The notes under the pieces are model-generated. The model was not told the DNA's origin, did not search any database, and saw nothing but the letters and a program-made list of their open reading frames with translations. A DNA stretch of 34,028 nucleotides from an uncultured Clostridia bacterium (GTDB lineage Bacteria; Bacillota; Clostridia; TANB77; CAG-508): assembly GCA_944387505.1 (NCBI GenBank), contig CALXFG010000022.1:1-34028 (forward strand), in the 5' to 3' direction. Position numbers and translations under genes: made by a program. Shown piece by piece: positions 17,266 through 24,362 of the stretch (within the stretch, counting starts at the first letter, position 1; every line of letters begins with the position of its first letter).

Positions 17266-17289
17266 AAAATACAAGTTTCCTTGTATTTT
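17266..17289 (-). terminator. terminator of the tRNA transcript
   Basis: Perfect 10-bp stem AAAATACAAG / CTTGTATTTT (17289-17280 and 17275-17266) with loop GAAA, followed by ATTTTT, starting one base after the CCA end of tRNA-Tyr. Read-through would transcribe the endonuclease remnant. Confidence 0.85.
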
Positions 17290-17290
17290 A

Positions 17291-17601
17291 TGGTGGGCAG
17301 GGAAGGATTCGAACCTTCGTACTCAAATGAGAACAGATTTCTTACTACTATAGTTTTCACTACCATAATTATATTATGTTTGTAGTCTGGACTTTCTCTT
17401 TATCTTTTTCAAGATACCAGGTATAAAGTCTCTACACTCGGAAATTTCTTTCCTAGCTCGGGATTGTCATCAGCCTAACTGTTAAGAGTTCCCCGAATTA
17501 GCCCGGTGTTCATCATATAATCACTTATATGAGCTGCAAGTTTAGGTTTTGATTAACCAAAGACCACAGTCTGCCGCCTTTAGCCACTCGGCCACCTACC
17601 C
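17291..17601 (-). tRNA. tRNA-Tyr (GUA) interrupted by a group I intron
   Basis: Exon 1 is 17601-17566 (36 nt), exon 2 is 17340-17291 (50 nt, CCA encoded). Joined they give an 86-nt class II tRNA: acceptor GGGTAGG/CCTGCCC (one G-U), anticodon stem GCAGA/TCTGT, loop CTGTAAA with anticodon GTA, a long variable arm (TCTCATTTGAGTAC), and T arm GAAGG TTCGAAT CCTTC. The 225-nt insertion falls between U35 and A36 of the anticodon, so no functional tyrosine tRNA can be made without splicing. Shared promoter at 17723-17751 with the CAU tRNA upstream; terminator at 17266-17289. Confidence 0.93.
17341..17565 (-). ncRNA. Group I self-splicing intron in the tRNA-Tyr anticodon
   Basis: The 225-nt intron follows exon base U and ends in G, as group I introns require. 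By hand (intron numbering from 17565) P1 is exon CUGU with IGS GCAG at 29-32 (U-G at the splice site). P2 is CATATAA/TTATATG. P3 is ACCGGG (59-64) with CCTGGT (135-140). P4 is TTCGGG with CCCGAG. P6 is GGAAA/TTTCC. P7 is GACTTT/AAAGTC. P8 is TATCTT/AAGATA with a GAAA loop, and P9 is ACTAC/GTAGT. Classical core elements lie at 17500-17488 (P-like, AATTCGGGGAAC), 17465-17456 (Q-like, AATCCCGAGC), 17437-17425 (R-like) and 17396-17381 (S-like, AAAGTCCAGACTACA). It has no room for a homing endonuclease. Confidence 0.92.
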
Positions 17602-17615
17602 ATATTAATTTATAA

Positions 17616-17692
17616 TGGTGCTCCCTCAAGGATTCGAACCTTGGACCCACCGGTTATGAGCCGGTTGCTCTGACCAACTGAGCTAAGGGAGC
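17616..17692 (-). tRNA. tRNA with CAU anticodon (Met, or Ile2)
   Basis: A 77-nt cloverleaf with encoded CCA: acceptor GCTCCCT/AGGGAGC, D arm TAGCTCAGTTGGTCAGAGC, anticodon stem ACCGG/CCGGT with loop CTCATAA, T arm CAAGG TTCGAAT CCTTG. The first acceptor pair is matched, so it is not the initiator. Elongator Met and TilS-modified Ile2 cannot be told apart by eye. It precedes tRNA-Tyr by 14 nt on the same transcript. Confidence 0.95.
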
Positions 17693-17722
17693 GTTTATCA
17701 CGCTTTTCCTAACGCAAGTTAC

Positions 17723-17751
17723 AGTATAAACTATTTTTATCTAGTTGTCAA
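17723..17751 (-). promoter_or_regulatory. strong sigma-A promoter of the two-tRNA operon
   Basis: Consensus TTGACA (17751-17746), 17-nt spacer, TATACT (17728-17723), about 31 nt before the CAU tRNA. Confidence 0.85.
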
Positions 17752-17839
17752 TACATTTTTTTAAATTCCTATAATTTCTTGCGAATTATTCATGACTTTT
17801 TGTCTAAAATATATTTTCATTTCTCTTTAAGGCTTAATC

Positions 17840-17868
17840 AAAGGAGTTAGTTTCAACCTAACTCCTTT
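17840..17868 (-). terminator. hairpin after the 285-residue gene
   Basis: Perfect 11-bp stem AAAGGAGTTAG / CTAACTCCTTT with a 7-nt loop, 14 nt beyond the stop of the gene at 17883. There is no clean T run on the minus strand; a T-rich tail exists on the plus strand. Confidence 0.55.
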
Positions 17869-17882
17869 GAATTTGTTTTTTA

Positions 17883-18740
17883 TTAATTATCTGAACTTTT
17901 ACCTTCTGGTAATGCTGGATATTGTATAACAATTCTAATCTTTGTGATATATCTAATTGCTCTTACAAGTTTAGTATTTTTAAATCTTTGCCATAGACTT
18001 GGTTTCTTTTCAAAAGTTACTTCTTGTTCATATTGCTGTTGTTCTACATTTACTTTTTCTTTTTTATTTACTTTCTGTTCTACTTTGGCTTCTTCTACTA
18101 CTGGCTCAACTTCTTCTACTGGTGCTGGAATAGATTTTAATGCATCTGCTATCTCAATTCCTATATAACTTAAAGCCTTTGATCTATCCTCTATTCTTTC
18201 CATATCAATTTCTATATGTAAATTAGATTCAAGATTTGTTACTCTAGCATTTAATAGTTTCATAGCATCTTGATAATTTTGAGATTTTTTTCCTCTACAT
18301 TTCCCAACAATCATTAATGTATCAATAATATCTTCTGGAAACTCATCTTCTGCATTTTTTACTTGATCTTTCCAATCTTTTTGTTTATTATCTACAGCAT
18401 CTATTAAATCTTTTAATCTTCCTGATAAAGCTATATTTTCTTCTCTTTGTCTAATCAATTCTTCTATTTTTTTTGTATTTTCCTCAAATTGATTTGTAGC
18501 ATACTCAACTAATCCATAAGCAGCTTTATAAACACTTGCTGGAAAGTTTTTCTTTTTTGGATATTCAATTAAATACGTTTTTATAGATTCTATTAAATCT
18601 TTAAAATAAGAATCATCTTCTAATTGTACAATTTGTTTTTTACTTTTTGGATTAATCAATTTATGTACTTTATCTATATTTGATAATATTTTTTCCTCCG
18701 TGATAACCATTCTCACATTTACTATGCCAGATCTAGACAT
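17883..18740 (-). CDS. Unknown 285-residue charged helical protein
   Basis: Family not recognised. About residues 1-200 are helical and soluble, with MVITEEKILSNIDKVHKLIN, a long amphipathic stretch (YATNQFEENTKKIEELIRQ) that may form a coiled coil, and LNARVTNLESNLHIEIDMER. Residues about 205-245 are a Pro/Val/Glu/Lys linker (PAPVEEVEPVVEEAKVEQK), and the end is basic and aromatic (SLWQRFKNTKLVRAIRYITK), a possible membrane-surface or nucleic-acid contact. RBS GGAGGTAATTTAC and a good promoter lie upstream, a hairpin downstream, so it appears monocistronic. No signal peptide is present. Confidence 0.7.
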   Translation of the reverse strand: MSRSGIVNVRMVITEEKILSNIDKVHKLINPKSKKQIVQLEDDSYFKDLIESIKTYLIEYPKKKNFPASVYKAAYGLVEYATNQFEENTKKIEELIRQREENIALSGRLKDLIDAVDNKQKDWKDQVKNAEDEFPEDIIDTLMIVGKCRGKKSQNYQDAMKLLNARVTNLESNLHIEIDMERIEDRSKALSYIGIEIADALKSIPAPVEEVEPVVEEAKVEQKVNKKEKVNVEQQQYEQEVTFEKKPSLWQRFKNTKLVRAIRYITKIRIVIQYPALPEGKSSDN

Positions 18741-18787
18741 GTAAATTACCTCCTTTTATCTTAAGCATATGATTTTATTCAATTATA

Positions 18788-18816
18788 ATTATACATTAAC
18801 CTACAAAAAACTACAA
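18788..18816 (-). promoter_or_regulatory. promoter of the 285-residue gene, with inverted repeat upstream
   Basis: TTGTAG (18816-18811), 17-nt spacer, TATAAT (18793-18788). About 30-60 bp further upstream is the inverted repeat GTTACAAAA (18848-18856) / TTTTGTAAC (18866-18874), a possible regulator site. The remainder of the 354-nt gap to 19094 holds only the hairpin at 18941-18964. Confidence 0.6.
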
Positions 18817-18940
18817 TACCAACGGAAGATTTTTATTTTAAGTTTTTGTTACAAAAACATTACAGTTTTGTAACATTTGTTATTTTATTGTAATTTTCCT
18901 ATTTTTCTAGTTCCTCCGTAGTATTTTATGAAACATAGTA

Positions 18941-18964
18941 AAAGCAGAATTAATATTCTGCTTT
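18941..18964 (-). terminator. hairpin after the acyl-CoA synthetase gene
   Basis: Perfect 10-bp stem AAAGCAGAAT / ATTCTGCTTT with a four-base loop, ending in TTTTACT on the minus strand. It is about 130 nt beyond the stop codon, with no other gene between. Confidence 0.5.
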
Positions 18965-19094
18965 GTCTACTTTATTTTTTCACTTATTGTATCAAAATCT
19001 TTATTTTCACTAATGCATCTTTTTATTGTGTAGAAAAATCTTCTTTTTTTATTGAACTAATATAGATTTTTTTCGTATCCAACAAGATTAAAGA

Positions 19095-20810
19095 TTACAA
19101 TACTGTTTTTATTTCTTCAAATCTTTTTACTTTCTGAGTAGTCGTTTTTATTAACTCTTTATTTGTCACACTGATTTCCCTTACATATTTATATGCAGGC
19201 ATTGTCTTATTCATCTTTTTAACTTCTTGCCAAATTTTTTCTTTTAATTGTTCTGGATCTTTTGTTCCATATATTTCTTCTACTAATTCTTCATCATATA
19301 CAATTTTTGCACTTATTTTATAGTCACCATCATCTTCTGGTTTTCCATAAACAAAAGATTCTTTTACACCTTCTATCTTGTTAATCAACGCTTCTATCTC
19401 TTCTGGATATATGTTTTTTCCATTTTTTAAAACTATAACAAATTTCTTTCTTCCTGCAATAAAGATAAAATCATCTTTGTCTATTCTAGCTAAATCTCCT
19501 GTATGTAACCAACCATCTTCTGTAATTGTTTCTTTTGTTGCTTCTTCATTATTATAATATCCTAGCATAACAGATGGACCTTTTACAAGTAATTCTCCAA
19601 TCCCTTCTTCATTAGGATCTTCAATTTTTACATCTAAGCTTGGGAAAGCCTTTCCAATAGAACCTAATCTTTGATACTTATCATCTTCTACAGAAATAAC
19701 TGGTGAACTTTCTGTTAATCCATATCCTTGGTATAATGTAAATCCTAATTCATTAAATCCTTTTTCTGTTTCTGGATCTAGAGCAGCCCCTCCTGCTACA
19801 AAGATTCTTATATTTCCGCCTAATGTATCATGAATTTCTTTAAATATTTTTTTTCTAATATCTATTCCAAATTTTAATAAAAATTGGCTAATTTTAATTC
19901 CTTTTTGTACTGTTTTCAATTTGCCTTTTTTCTCAATTGTTTTCATTACTTTTTTGTACATGGCTTCAAATAAAATGGGTACTGAAACCATGACACTTGC
20001 TTTATACTCTTTTAAGTTATCTGCTATATGTCTAATTCCTTCACAAAATGCAATGGAAGCTCCTCTTGATAATGGATATAAAAATCCAGTTGTACATTCA
20101 AATGTATGATGCAATGGCAAAAAAGATAAAAATCTATCTGTATCATAAATTCTTAAAACAGATGTAATATCCATCAAATTGGCACATATATTTTTATGTG
20201 ACAGCATAACTGCTTTTGACATAGCCGTTGTTCCTGATGTGAATAACATGATAGACATCTTTTCAGCATCAATCTTTGCATCTAAAAATTCTCTATTACC
20301 TGCTTCTAACAATTCTTTTCCTTGTTTGATTAATTCATGTTCTGAATATACACCATTTTCTTCTTTTTCTAAATCCATTGAAATGAAATATTTTACTTTT
20401 GTAGTATTTTCTTTTCTTATTTTGTCCATAACATCATTGTATTTTTTAGAATATACAATAGCTTCTACTTCTGAACGAATCATTAAACTTTCAATTTCAT
20501 TTTCTGGCAAAGACTTATCTAATGGAACAATAACACCTGTTCCATTCACAACTGCTAGATAAACAATTCCCCATTCATATCTATTTTCTGATATAACAGC
20601 AACTCTTTTATCTTTTAGTCCCATATTTACAAATTTAGTTCCTAATGCTTTTACATCATCTCTAAATTCTTTATGTGTAATTTCTCTAAATTTTCCTTCT
20701 TCCTCTGTCTTAAATACATAAGCTGGTCTATCTCCATAAAGTTTTTCAGACTTTTCTAACATATCTCTTAAATCTGTAAATTTCATAAAATCATGTATTG
20801 GCTCTCTCAT
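19095..20810 (-). CDS. Long-chain acyl-CoA synthetase (AMP-forming)
   Basis: Activates fatty acids through an acyl-adenylate to acyl-CoA. The 571 residues hold the ANL-family motifs: P-loop TSGTTAMSK (191-199), a middle YQGYGLTESSPVIS, WLHTGDLARIDKDDFIFIAG with the conserved Asp, and the hinge/C-domain GRKKFVIVLKNGKNIYPEEIE. The last catalytic Lys region is TTTQKVKRF. The length and FACL-like sequence favour fatty acids over aryl acids, but the chain length cannot be read from the sequence. AAAGGGG lies before the ATG. A TetR gene sits 65 nt upstream on the same strand, a common arrangement for fatty acid sensing control. Confidence 0.9.
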   Translation of the reverse strand: MREPIHDFMKFTDLRDMLEKSEKLYGDRPAYVFKTEEEGKFREITHKEFRDDVKALGTKFVNMGLKDKRVAVISENRYEWGIVYLAVVNGTGVIVPLDKSLPENEIESLMIRSEVEAIVYSKKYNDVMDKIRKENTTKVKYFISMDLEKEENGVYSEHELIKQGKELLEAGNREFLDAKIDAEKMSIMLFTSGTTAMSKAVMLSHKNICANLMDITSVLRIYDTDRFLSFLPLHHTFECTTGFLYPLSRGASIAFCEGIRHIADNLKEYKASVMVSVPILFEAMYKKVMKTIEKKGKLKTVQKGIKISQFLLKFGIDIRKKIFKEIHDTLGGNIRIFVAGGAALDPETEKGFNELGFTLYQGYGLTESSPVISVEDDKYQRLGSIGKAFPSLDVKIEDPNEEGIGELLVKGPSVMLGYYNNEEATKETITEDGWLHTGDLARIDKDDFIFIAGRKKFVIVLKNGKNIYPEEIEALINKIEGVKESFVYGKPEDDGDYKISAKIVYDEELVEEIYGTKDPEQLKEKIWQEVKKMNKTMPAYKYVREISVTNKELIKTTTQKVKRFEEIKTVL

Positions 20811-20875
20811 GGTTTAACCCCTTTCTTTTTTGTTTCCTTCTTGGAAAGAATTCAATGTTAGCAATACTGAGTTCA

Positions 20876-21445
20876 TTATTTCTCAATCAATCCTTCTATA
20901 ACTGTATTTTCAAAATCTTTATATAATTTCATAATATCAATTTCTTTTTCATTTCTTAATTTATATACCAATGTTGAACATATTAATCCATATATTTCAG
21001 AGGCAATAACTTTAGGATTTCCTTTTTTAATTTGTTTTTTCTCTATCCCCTCTTTTACTATTTCTTCGATTTTCTTAATATAGTCATAAATATGTTTTTT
21101 ACATTTTTGATTTCTTGCCTCATTTCCCCAAAATTGACTTAGTAAAATCGTTATCAAATCTTCATATTTCATAACAATTTTAATTTGGATTAAGACAATT
21201 GCTTTTAACTTATCTATATAATTATCATATTTTGCTGTTTTAATATCAATACTATTTTGCAATAGTTTCATACCTTCTTCAATTAAAAAGTTGAAGATTT
21301 CTTCTTTACTTGAAAAATGATAATATAATGTACCTTTTGCAACACCTACTGTTGCAGTAATTTCTTCAATACTTGTTGCATCATATCCTTTTTCAGCAAA
21401 TAATTTCATTGATGTTTCAAAAATCTTTCTTTTGGTTTTGTTCAT
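20876..21445 (-). CDS. TetR/AcrR family transcriptional regulator
   Basis: The 189-residue protein has the TetR DNA-binding domain at its N-terminus: KIFETSMKLFAEKGYDATSI and then EEITATVGVAKGTLYYHFSSKEEIF, with the recognition helix around residues 33-43. The C-terminal helical part (about 50-189) would bind the ligand and form the dimer; its ligand is unknown. It is followed by an acyl-CoA synthetase, so control by an acyl-CoA or fatty acid is a reasonable inference. A perfect 14-bp palindrome over its own -35 box suggests autorepression of both genes. Confidence 0.9.
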   Translation of the reverse strand: MNKTKRKIFETSMKLFAEKGYDATSIEEITATVGVAKGTLYYHFSSKEEIFNFLIEEGMKLLQNSIDIKTAKYDNYIDKLKAIVLIQIKIVMKYEDLITILLSQFWGNEARNQKCKKHIYDYIKKIEEIVKEGIEKKQIKKGNPKVIASEIYGLICSTLVYKLRNEKEIDIMKLYKDFENTVIEGLIEK

Positions 21446-21484
21446 TTTCTAAACATCCTTTCAACATGATATATCAATATTTAT

Positions 21485-21517
21485 ATTATATATGTAAACA
21501 CTCAATATTGCAATATT
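21485..21517 (-). promoter_or_regulatory. promoter with overlapping palindromic operator for the tetR-acyl-CoA synthetase operon
   Basis: TTGCAA (21513-21508), 17-nt spacer, TATAAT (21490-21485). The perfect 14-bp palindrome AATATTGCAATATT (21504-21517) covers the -35 box, a typical place for a TetR-family operator. Confidence 0.6.
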
Positions 21518-21561
21518 TTTTATAAGTTTTATACTATTTGTTCAGACATTTTTGTTATGAT

Positions 21562-22251
21562 TTATCTTATCATACATATAACAGAAAAAATAAAAATTTC
21601 TATAGCAACATTAAGTAACAATGCATAATTTGTACATTTTATTCCCTTATCATTTAATTTATCAAAATGATCTATCATTTCATGAATTTCTTCCTGTGAA
21701 GATATTTTTTTCCTTTCCATATATTCTTTAGCCAAAAACCTTGCCTTAATCATTGCATCATCTTCCAAATAACTCCTTACAAAATAATAGATACATCCAC
21801 CAATAGTTAAAATAGTTAGAAACATCATCTCATTCGGAAGTATATTTAATAATTTTAAAAGAGATATAATCAAAAAGTATATGATATATACATTTGAATA
21901 TATAAAATTAAATAACGATATTTTTCTATCCTGAATAGAATGCAAACATTCATGTGCAATCGTTTGTATTCTAGTAAAACTTTCTTTTACATCTGCTATA
22001 ATAATTTTGTTGGAAATTGCAATATATAGTGAATTGGTTGCATTTTTATCTTCTTCGATTTCAACTGTTTCATTATGTAATATTTTTAAATAATCTCTAC
22101 ACATTTCTACATTATCCGGATACTTTTTTACCAACTCGTCTAATTTTTTATTTTTAGCAATTGCTTCAATTTGTTTTTTGCTACTTCCAAATAATATTCT
22201 TAAAATAATCATTATACAAACTAAAAAAATGATAATAATTCCAAATTCCAT
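21562..22251 (-). CDS. Membrane zinc metallopeptidase-like protein (HEXXH)
   Basis: The 229-residue protein has an N-terminal membrane helix (about 3-20), a soluble part with zinc motif HECLH (100-104) in the context IQTIAHECLHSIQD, two further membrane helices (about 119-137 and 143-158), a segment LEDDAMIKARFLA (about 162-174) and a last helix at the C-terminus (about 208-227). The Glu in EDDA followed by Ala-rich helix resembles the third zinc ligand region of YugP-type neutral metallopeptidases. Substrate and role unknown. AAAGGG precedes the ATG; a 14-bp inverted repeat lies in the leader. No close operon partner downstream. Confidence 0.7.
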   Translation of the reverse strand: MEFGIIIIFLVCIMIILRILFGSSKKQIEAIAKNKKLDELVKKYPDNVEMCRDYLKILHNETVEIEEDKNATNSLYIAISNKIIIADVKESFTRIQTIAHECLHSIQDRKISLFNFIYSNVYIIYFLIISLLKLLNILPNEMMFLTILTIGGCIYYFVRSYLEDDAMIKARFLAKEYMERKKISSQEEIHEMIDHFDKLNDKGIKCTNYALLLNVAIEIFIFSVICMIR

Positions 22252-22285
22252 TTTGATTCATCCCTTTCTCTTCGTTTAAATGAAT

Positions 22286-22332
22286 ATTATTTTTTCTAAA
22301 GTAATTAGAATATTTATCTTAGAAAAAATAAT
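22286..22332. repeat. 14-bp perfect inverted repeat in front of the metallopeptidase gene
   Basis: ATTATTTTTTCTAA (22286-22299) and its exact complement TTAGAAAAAATAAT (22319-22332), 19-nt spacer. It could be an operator or a leader hairpin. Its AT content lowers the significance. Confidence 0.5.
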
Positions 22333-22343
22333 ACATATACAGT

Positions 22344-22393
22344 ATAAAGCTAATACATATAAGATTGTATACTCTTATATACATTAGCTTTAT
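22344..22393 (-). terminator. long hairpin after the ylbF-like gene
   Basis: Arms 22344-22363 and 22374-22393 pair over 20 bp with two mismatches and a 10-nt loop, 36 nt beyond the stop codon. No clean T run follows on the minus strand, so termination is probable but not certain. Confidence 0.55.
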
Positions 22394-22428
22394 TTTTAAC
22401 TTATAAACATTATTTCTGATACAACTGA

Positions 22429-22764
22429 TTACATAAACTCTCTTACTGCTTCTCCTATAATTTTATTAACATCTGTTAACAAAATATTAAATTTCATTTC
22501 AGCATCAAAATATTTTTTAGCATCCTCTATTTGTATCAGTTCTGCATACAATTCTTTCATTTTTTTGGTCTTTTCTTCATCTTCTTTTCCAGTTTGCATT
22601 TGTGTTAATTGTGCATCATATCTTGCTGCTTCAAACTCCCCTATCCTCTTTTTTAAGTCAGGATTTAGGGCCAATGCTTCTCTTGCCATTTTAAAATTTA
22701 CATATTCTTCTGATTGTTTTATTTCTGTTGCTAGTTTATTTGCTGTATCATATACATTCATCAT
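22429..22764 (-). CDS. YlbF/YmcA family regulator
   Basis: The 111-residue all-helical protein matches the Com_YlbF family: VYDTANKLATEIKQSEEY at the N-terminus, ALALNPDLKKRIGEFEAARY in the middle and EMKFNILLTDVNKIIGEAV at the end. In Bacillus subtilis members form the YlbF-YmcA-YaaT complex that affects RNase Y, competence, biofilm and sporulation. The other two partners are not in this window. GAAAGGA lies seven bases before the first of two consecutive ATGs. It follows the YerB-like gene by 17 nt, so the two are probably one unit. Confidence 0.85.
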   Translation of the reverse strand: MMNVYDTANKLATEIKQSEEYVNFKMAREALALNPDLKKRIGEFEAARYDAQLTQMQTGKEDEEKTKKMKELYAELIQIEDAKKYFDAEMKFNILLTDVNKIIGEAVREFM

Positions 22765-22781
22765 TTACACGTCCTTTCTAT

Positions 22782-23867
22782 CTACTCACTAACTGTATTG
22801 GTTGTTCCAGTTGTGTCTTCTGTTCCTTCTATTTCTACATCTGCATTTGTTGGACATATGTTTACAAATGTATTTCCATCATTTACTTTAATTTCTTTTC
22901 CATTCATATCTTGATAAAGTGTTTTTTCATCTCTTGCTTTTTTGATGCATTGAATTTGAATTGCCCTTCCATTTGTAATATAGTAACCATCAAATGTCCC
23001 TATATTTTTTAAACCTTGTCTACCTTTATTTTCTGAATCTGACAAAGTATAATTATTACAGAATGTGATAATTATATTTTTAGTAGTAATTGGTTCATCT
23101 GTTTCCCAATCTGTTTGTTCTTCTCCTCTTGCATATCTTACATATACTTTATTTTCTTTATCATATTCATAGGTTACAGTTTGTAAATCTGAATGTGGTA
23201 TTGTAATTTTCTCTGCTGCTAAGCCTTCTTCTAAATTTACTTCATCTGTTACATAGTTTAAAACACTTTTTTCTGTTGATGTTGTTCTATAATTTTTACT
23301 TTTGGCTGATTCTAATAATTTTTCTGTACTTGTGACCGCATTATGTGGTGCATATTTATCTTTCACTCTCCAGAAAGTTGTTCCATCTTCTGCAATTCCA
23401 TTAATATCATCTACACTATATTTTTTGATATCACTTTGTGCTTGTGGACTTTGTCCAAAATGTACATATATTGCATCATTTTCCATTGCATAATCTATAA
23501 AATAATGTCTAGCACTTCTAACTGGTCCTATTTTATCTAAGTCTGCACCTTTAAATAAGGCCATTAATCTAGTTTCTCCACCTTCAACAATCATTTCATA
23601 TACCATATATGCTTGGTTTAGCCCTGCTTGTGGCCAAGCATCACTATGGTTATCAATCATAACTGCAAATGGTCTGTCATTTCCTTTAAATATTTGTACT
23701 GTTTTTTCTTTTTCTGTCGCTCCTGTTTCTGTATTTTTTACACCTGGTATAGTTTCTGTACTATTTTTATCTTGTGTAATTTTATATGCTAATACAACAC
23801 CTGCTACAATAATCAAAACAACTAATATAGCAATTAAAACTTTTACTCCGCCTTTTTCCTTTTCCAT
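22782..23867 (-). CDS. YerB-family anchored protein (DUF3048)
   Basis: A 361-residue exported protein: positively charged start, one membrane helix (VLIAILVVLIIVAGVVLAY, about 10-28), a Thr/Glu/Lys linker, then the DUF3048 domain with RPFAVMIDNHSDAWPQAGL, VEGGETRLMALF, GPVRSARHYFIDYA and FWRVKDKYAPHNAV. There is no lipobox Cys, unlike the B. subtilis lipoprotein. The biochemical role of the family is unknown. Near the C-terminus, QCIKKARDEKTLYQDMNG is the conserved second DUF3048 part. It lies between ybeY (18 nt) and the ylbF-like gene (17 nt). Confidence 0.88.
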   Translation of the reverse strand: MEKEKGGVKVLIAILVVLIIVAGVVLAYKITQDKNSTETIPGVKNTETGATEKEKTVQIFKGNDRPFAVMIDNHSDAWPQAGLNQAYMVYEMIVEGGETRLMALFKGADLDKIGPVRSARHYFIDYAMENDAIYVHFGQSPQAQSDIKKYSVDDINGIAEDGTTFWRVKDKYAPHNAVTSTEKLLESAKSKNYRTTSTEKSVLNYVTDEVNLEEGLAAEKITIPHSDLQTVTYEYDKENKVYVRYARGEEQTDWETDEPITTKNIIITFCNNYTLSDSENKGRQGLKNIGTFDGYYITNGRAIQIQCIKKARDEKTLYQDMNGKEIKVNDGNTFVNICPTNADVEIEGTEDTTGTTNTVSE

Positions 23868-23885
23868 GCGTGCTCCCTTCTTATT

Positions 23886-24362
23886 TTATCGCAAAATGTT
23901 CAATGTTTTTAATATTTTTTCTTCTTTTGTTCGCATTTCTTTTTTTTCTTCCTCTTCCATATGATCATACCCCATCAAGTGGTAAAAACCATGAACTAAC
24001 ATATAGCTCAATTCTCTTTCAAAACTATGTCCATATTCTTTTGCTTGTTCCTCTACTCTTGGTATAGAGATAACAATATCTCCTAATATATCTTGATATT
24101 GAAAATCTTTTTCTTGTATTTTTTTGTTTAGCTCTTCTTTTTCAAACATAGGAAATGAAAGCACATCTGTTGGTCTATCTATCTTCCTATATTCTTTATT
24201 GATACTTTGTATATTTTCAGGATTTGTAAAGGTTACAGTAATATATAATTTTGAACTCTTTAAGCCTTCTTCTTTAAAGCATTTATCAAAAACCTTTTTC
24301 ACAATATTTTCCCAATCTGGCACTTTTTCAATATCTTTATAGATGATTTCATATGTTTCCAT
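23886..24362 (-). CDS. ybeY: Endoribonuclease YbeY (rRNA maturation factor)
   Basis: Single-strand endoribonuclease needed for 16S rRNA 3' maturation and ribosome quality control. The zinc motif is HGFYHLMGYDH (three His, residues around 124-134). LNKEYR-like INKEYRKIDRPTDVLSFPMF and LGDIVISIPRV are the other family signatures. Length 158 is normal. The ATG directly follows the stop of the upstream unknown gene (TAAATG), so translation is coupled. In most Firmicutes ybeY follows phoH in the yqfC-yqfD group; here a different gene takes that position. Confidence 0.94.
   Translation of the reverse strand: METYEIIYKDIEKVPDWENIVKKVFDKCFKEEGLKSSKLYITVTFTNPENIQSINKEYRKIDRPTDVLSFPMFEKEELNKKIQEKDFQYQDILGDIVISIPRVEEQAKEYGHSFERELSYMLVHGFYHLMGYDHMEEEEKKEMRTKEEKILKTLNILR

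Noticed and set aside
17164-17385. Plus-strand ORF containing VGREGFEPSYSNEN
   Set aside because: This is the antisense translation of the tRNA-Tyr 3' exon and intron, a common annotation artefact.
17341-17565. Intron as a tmRNA or other structured RNA between two half tRNAs
   Set aside because: The flanking halves join into one perfect tRNA-Tyr and the inner sequence has the group I core; no tag reading frame exists.
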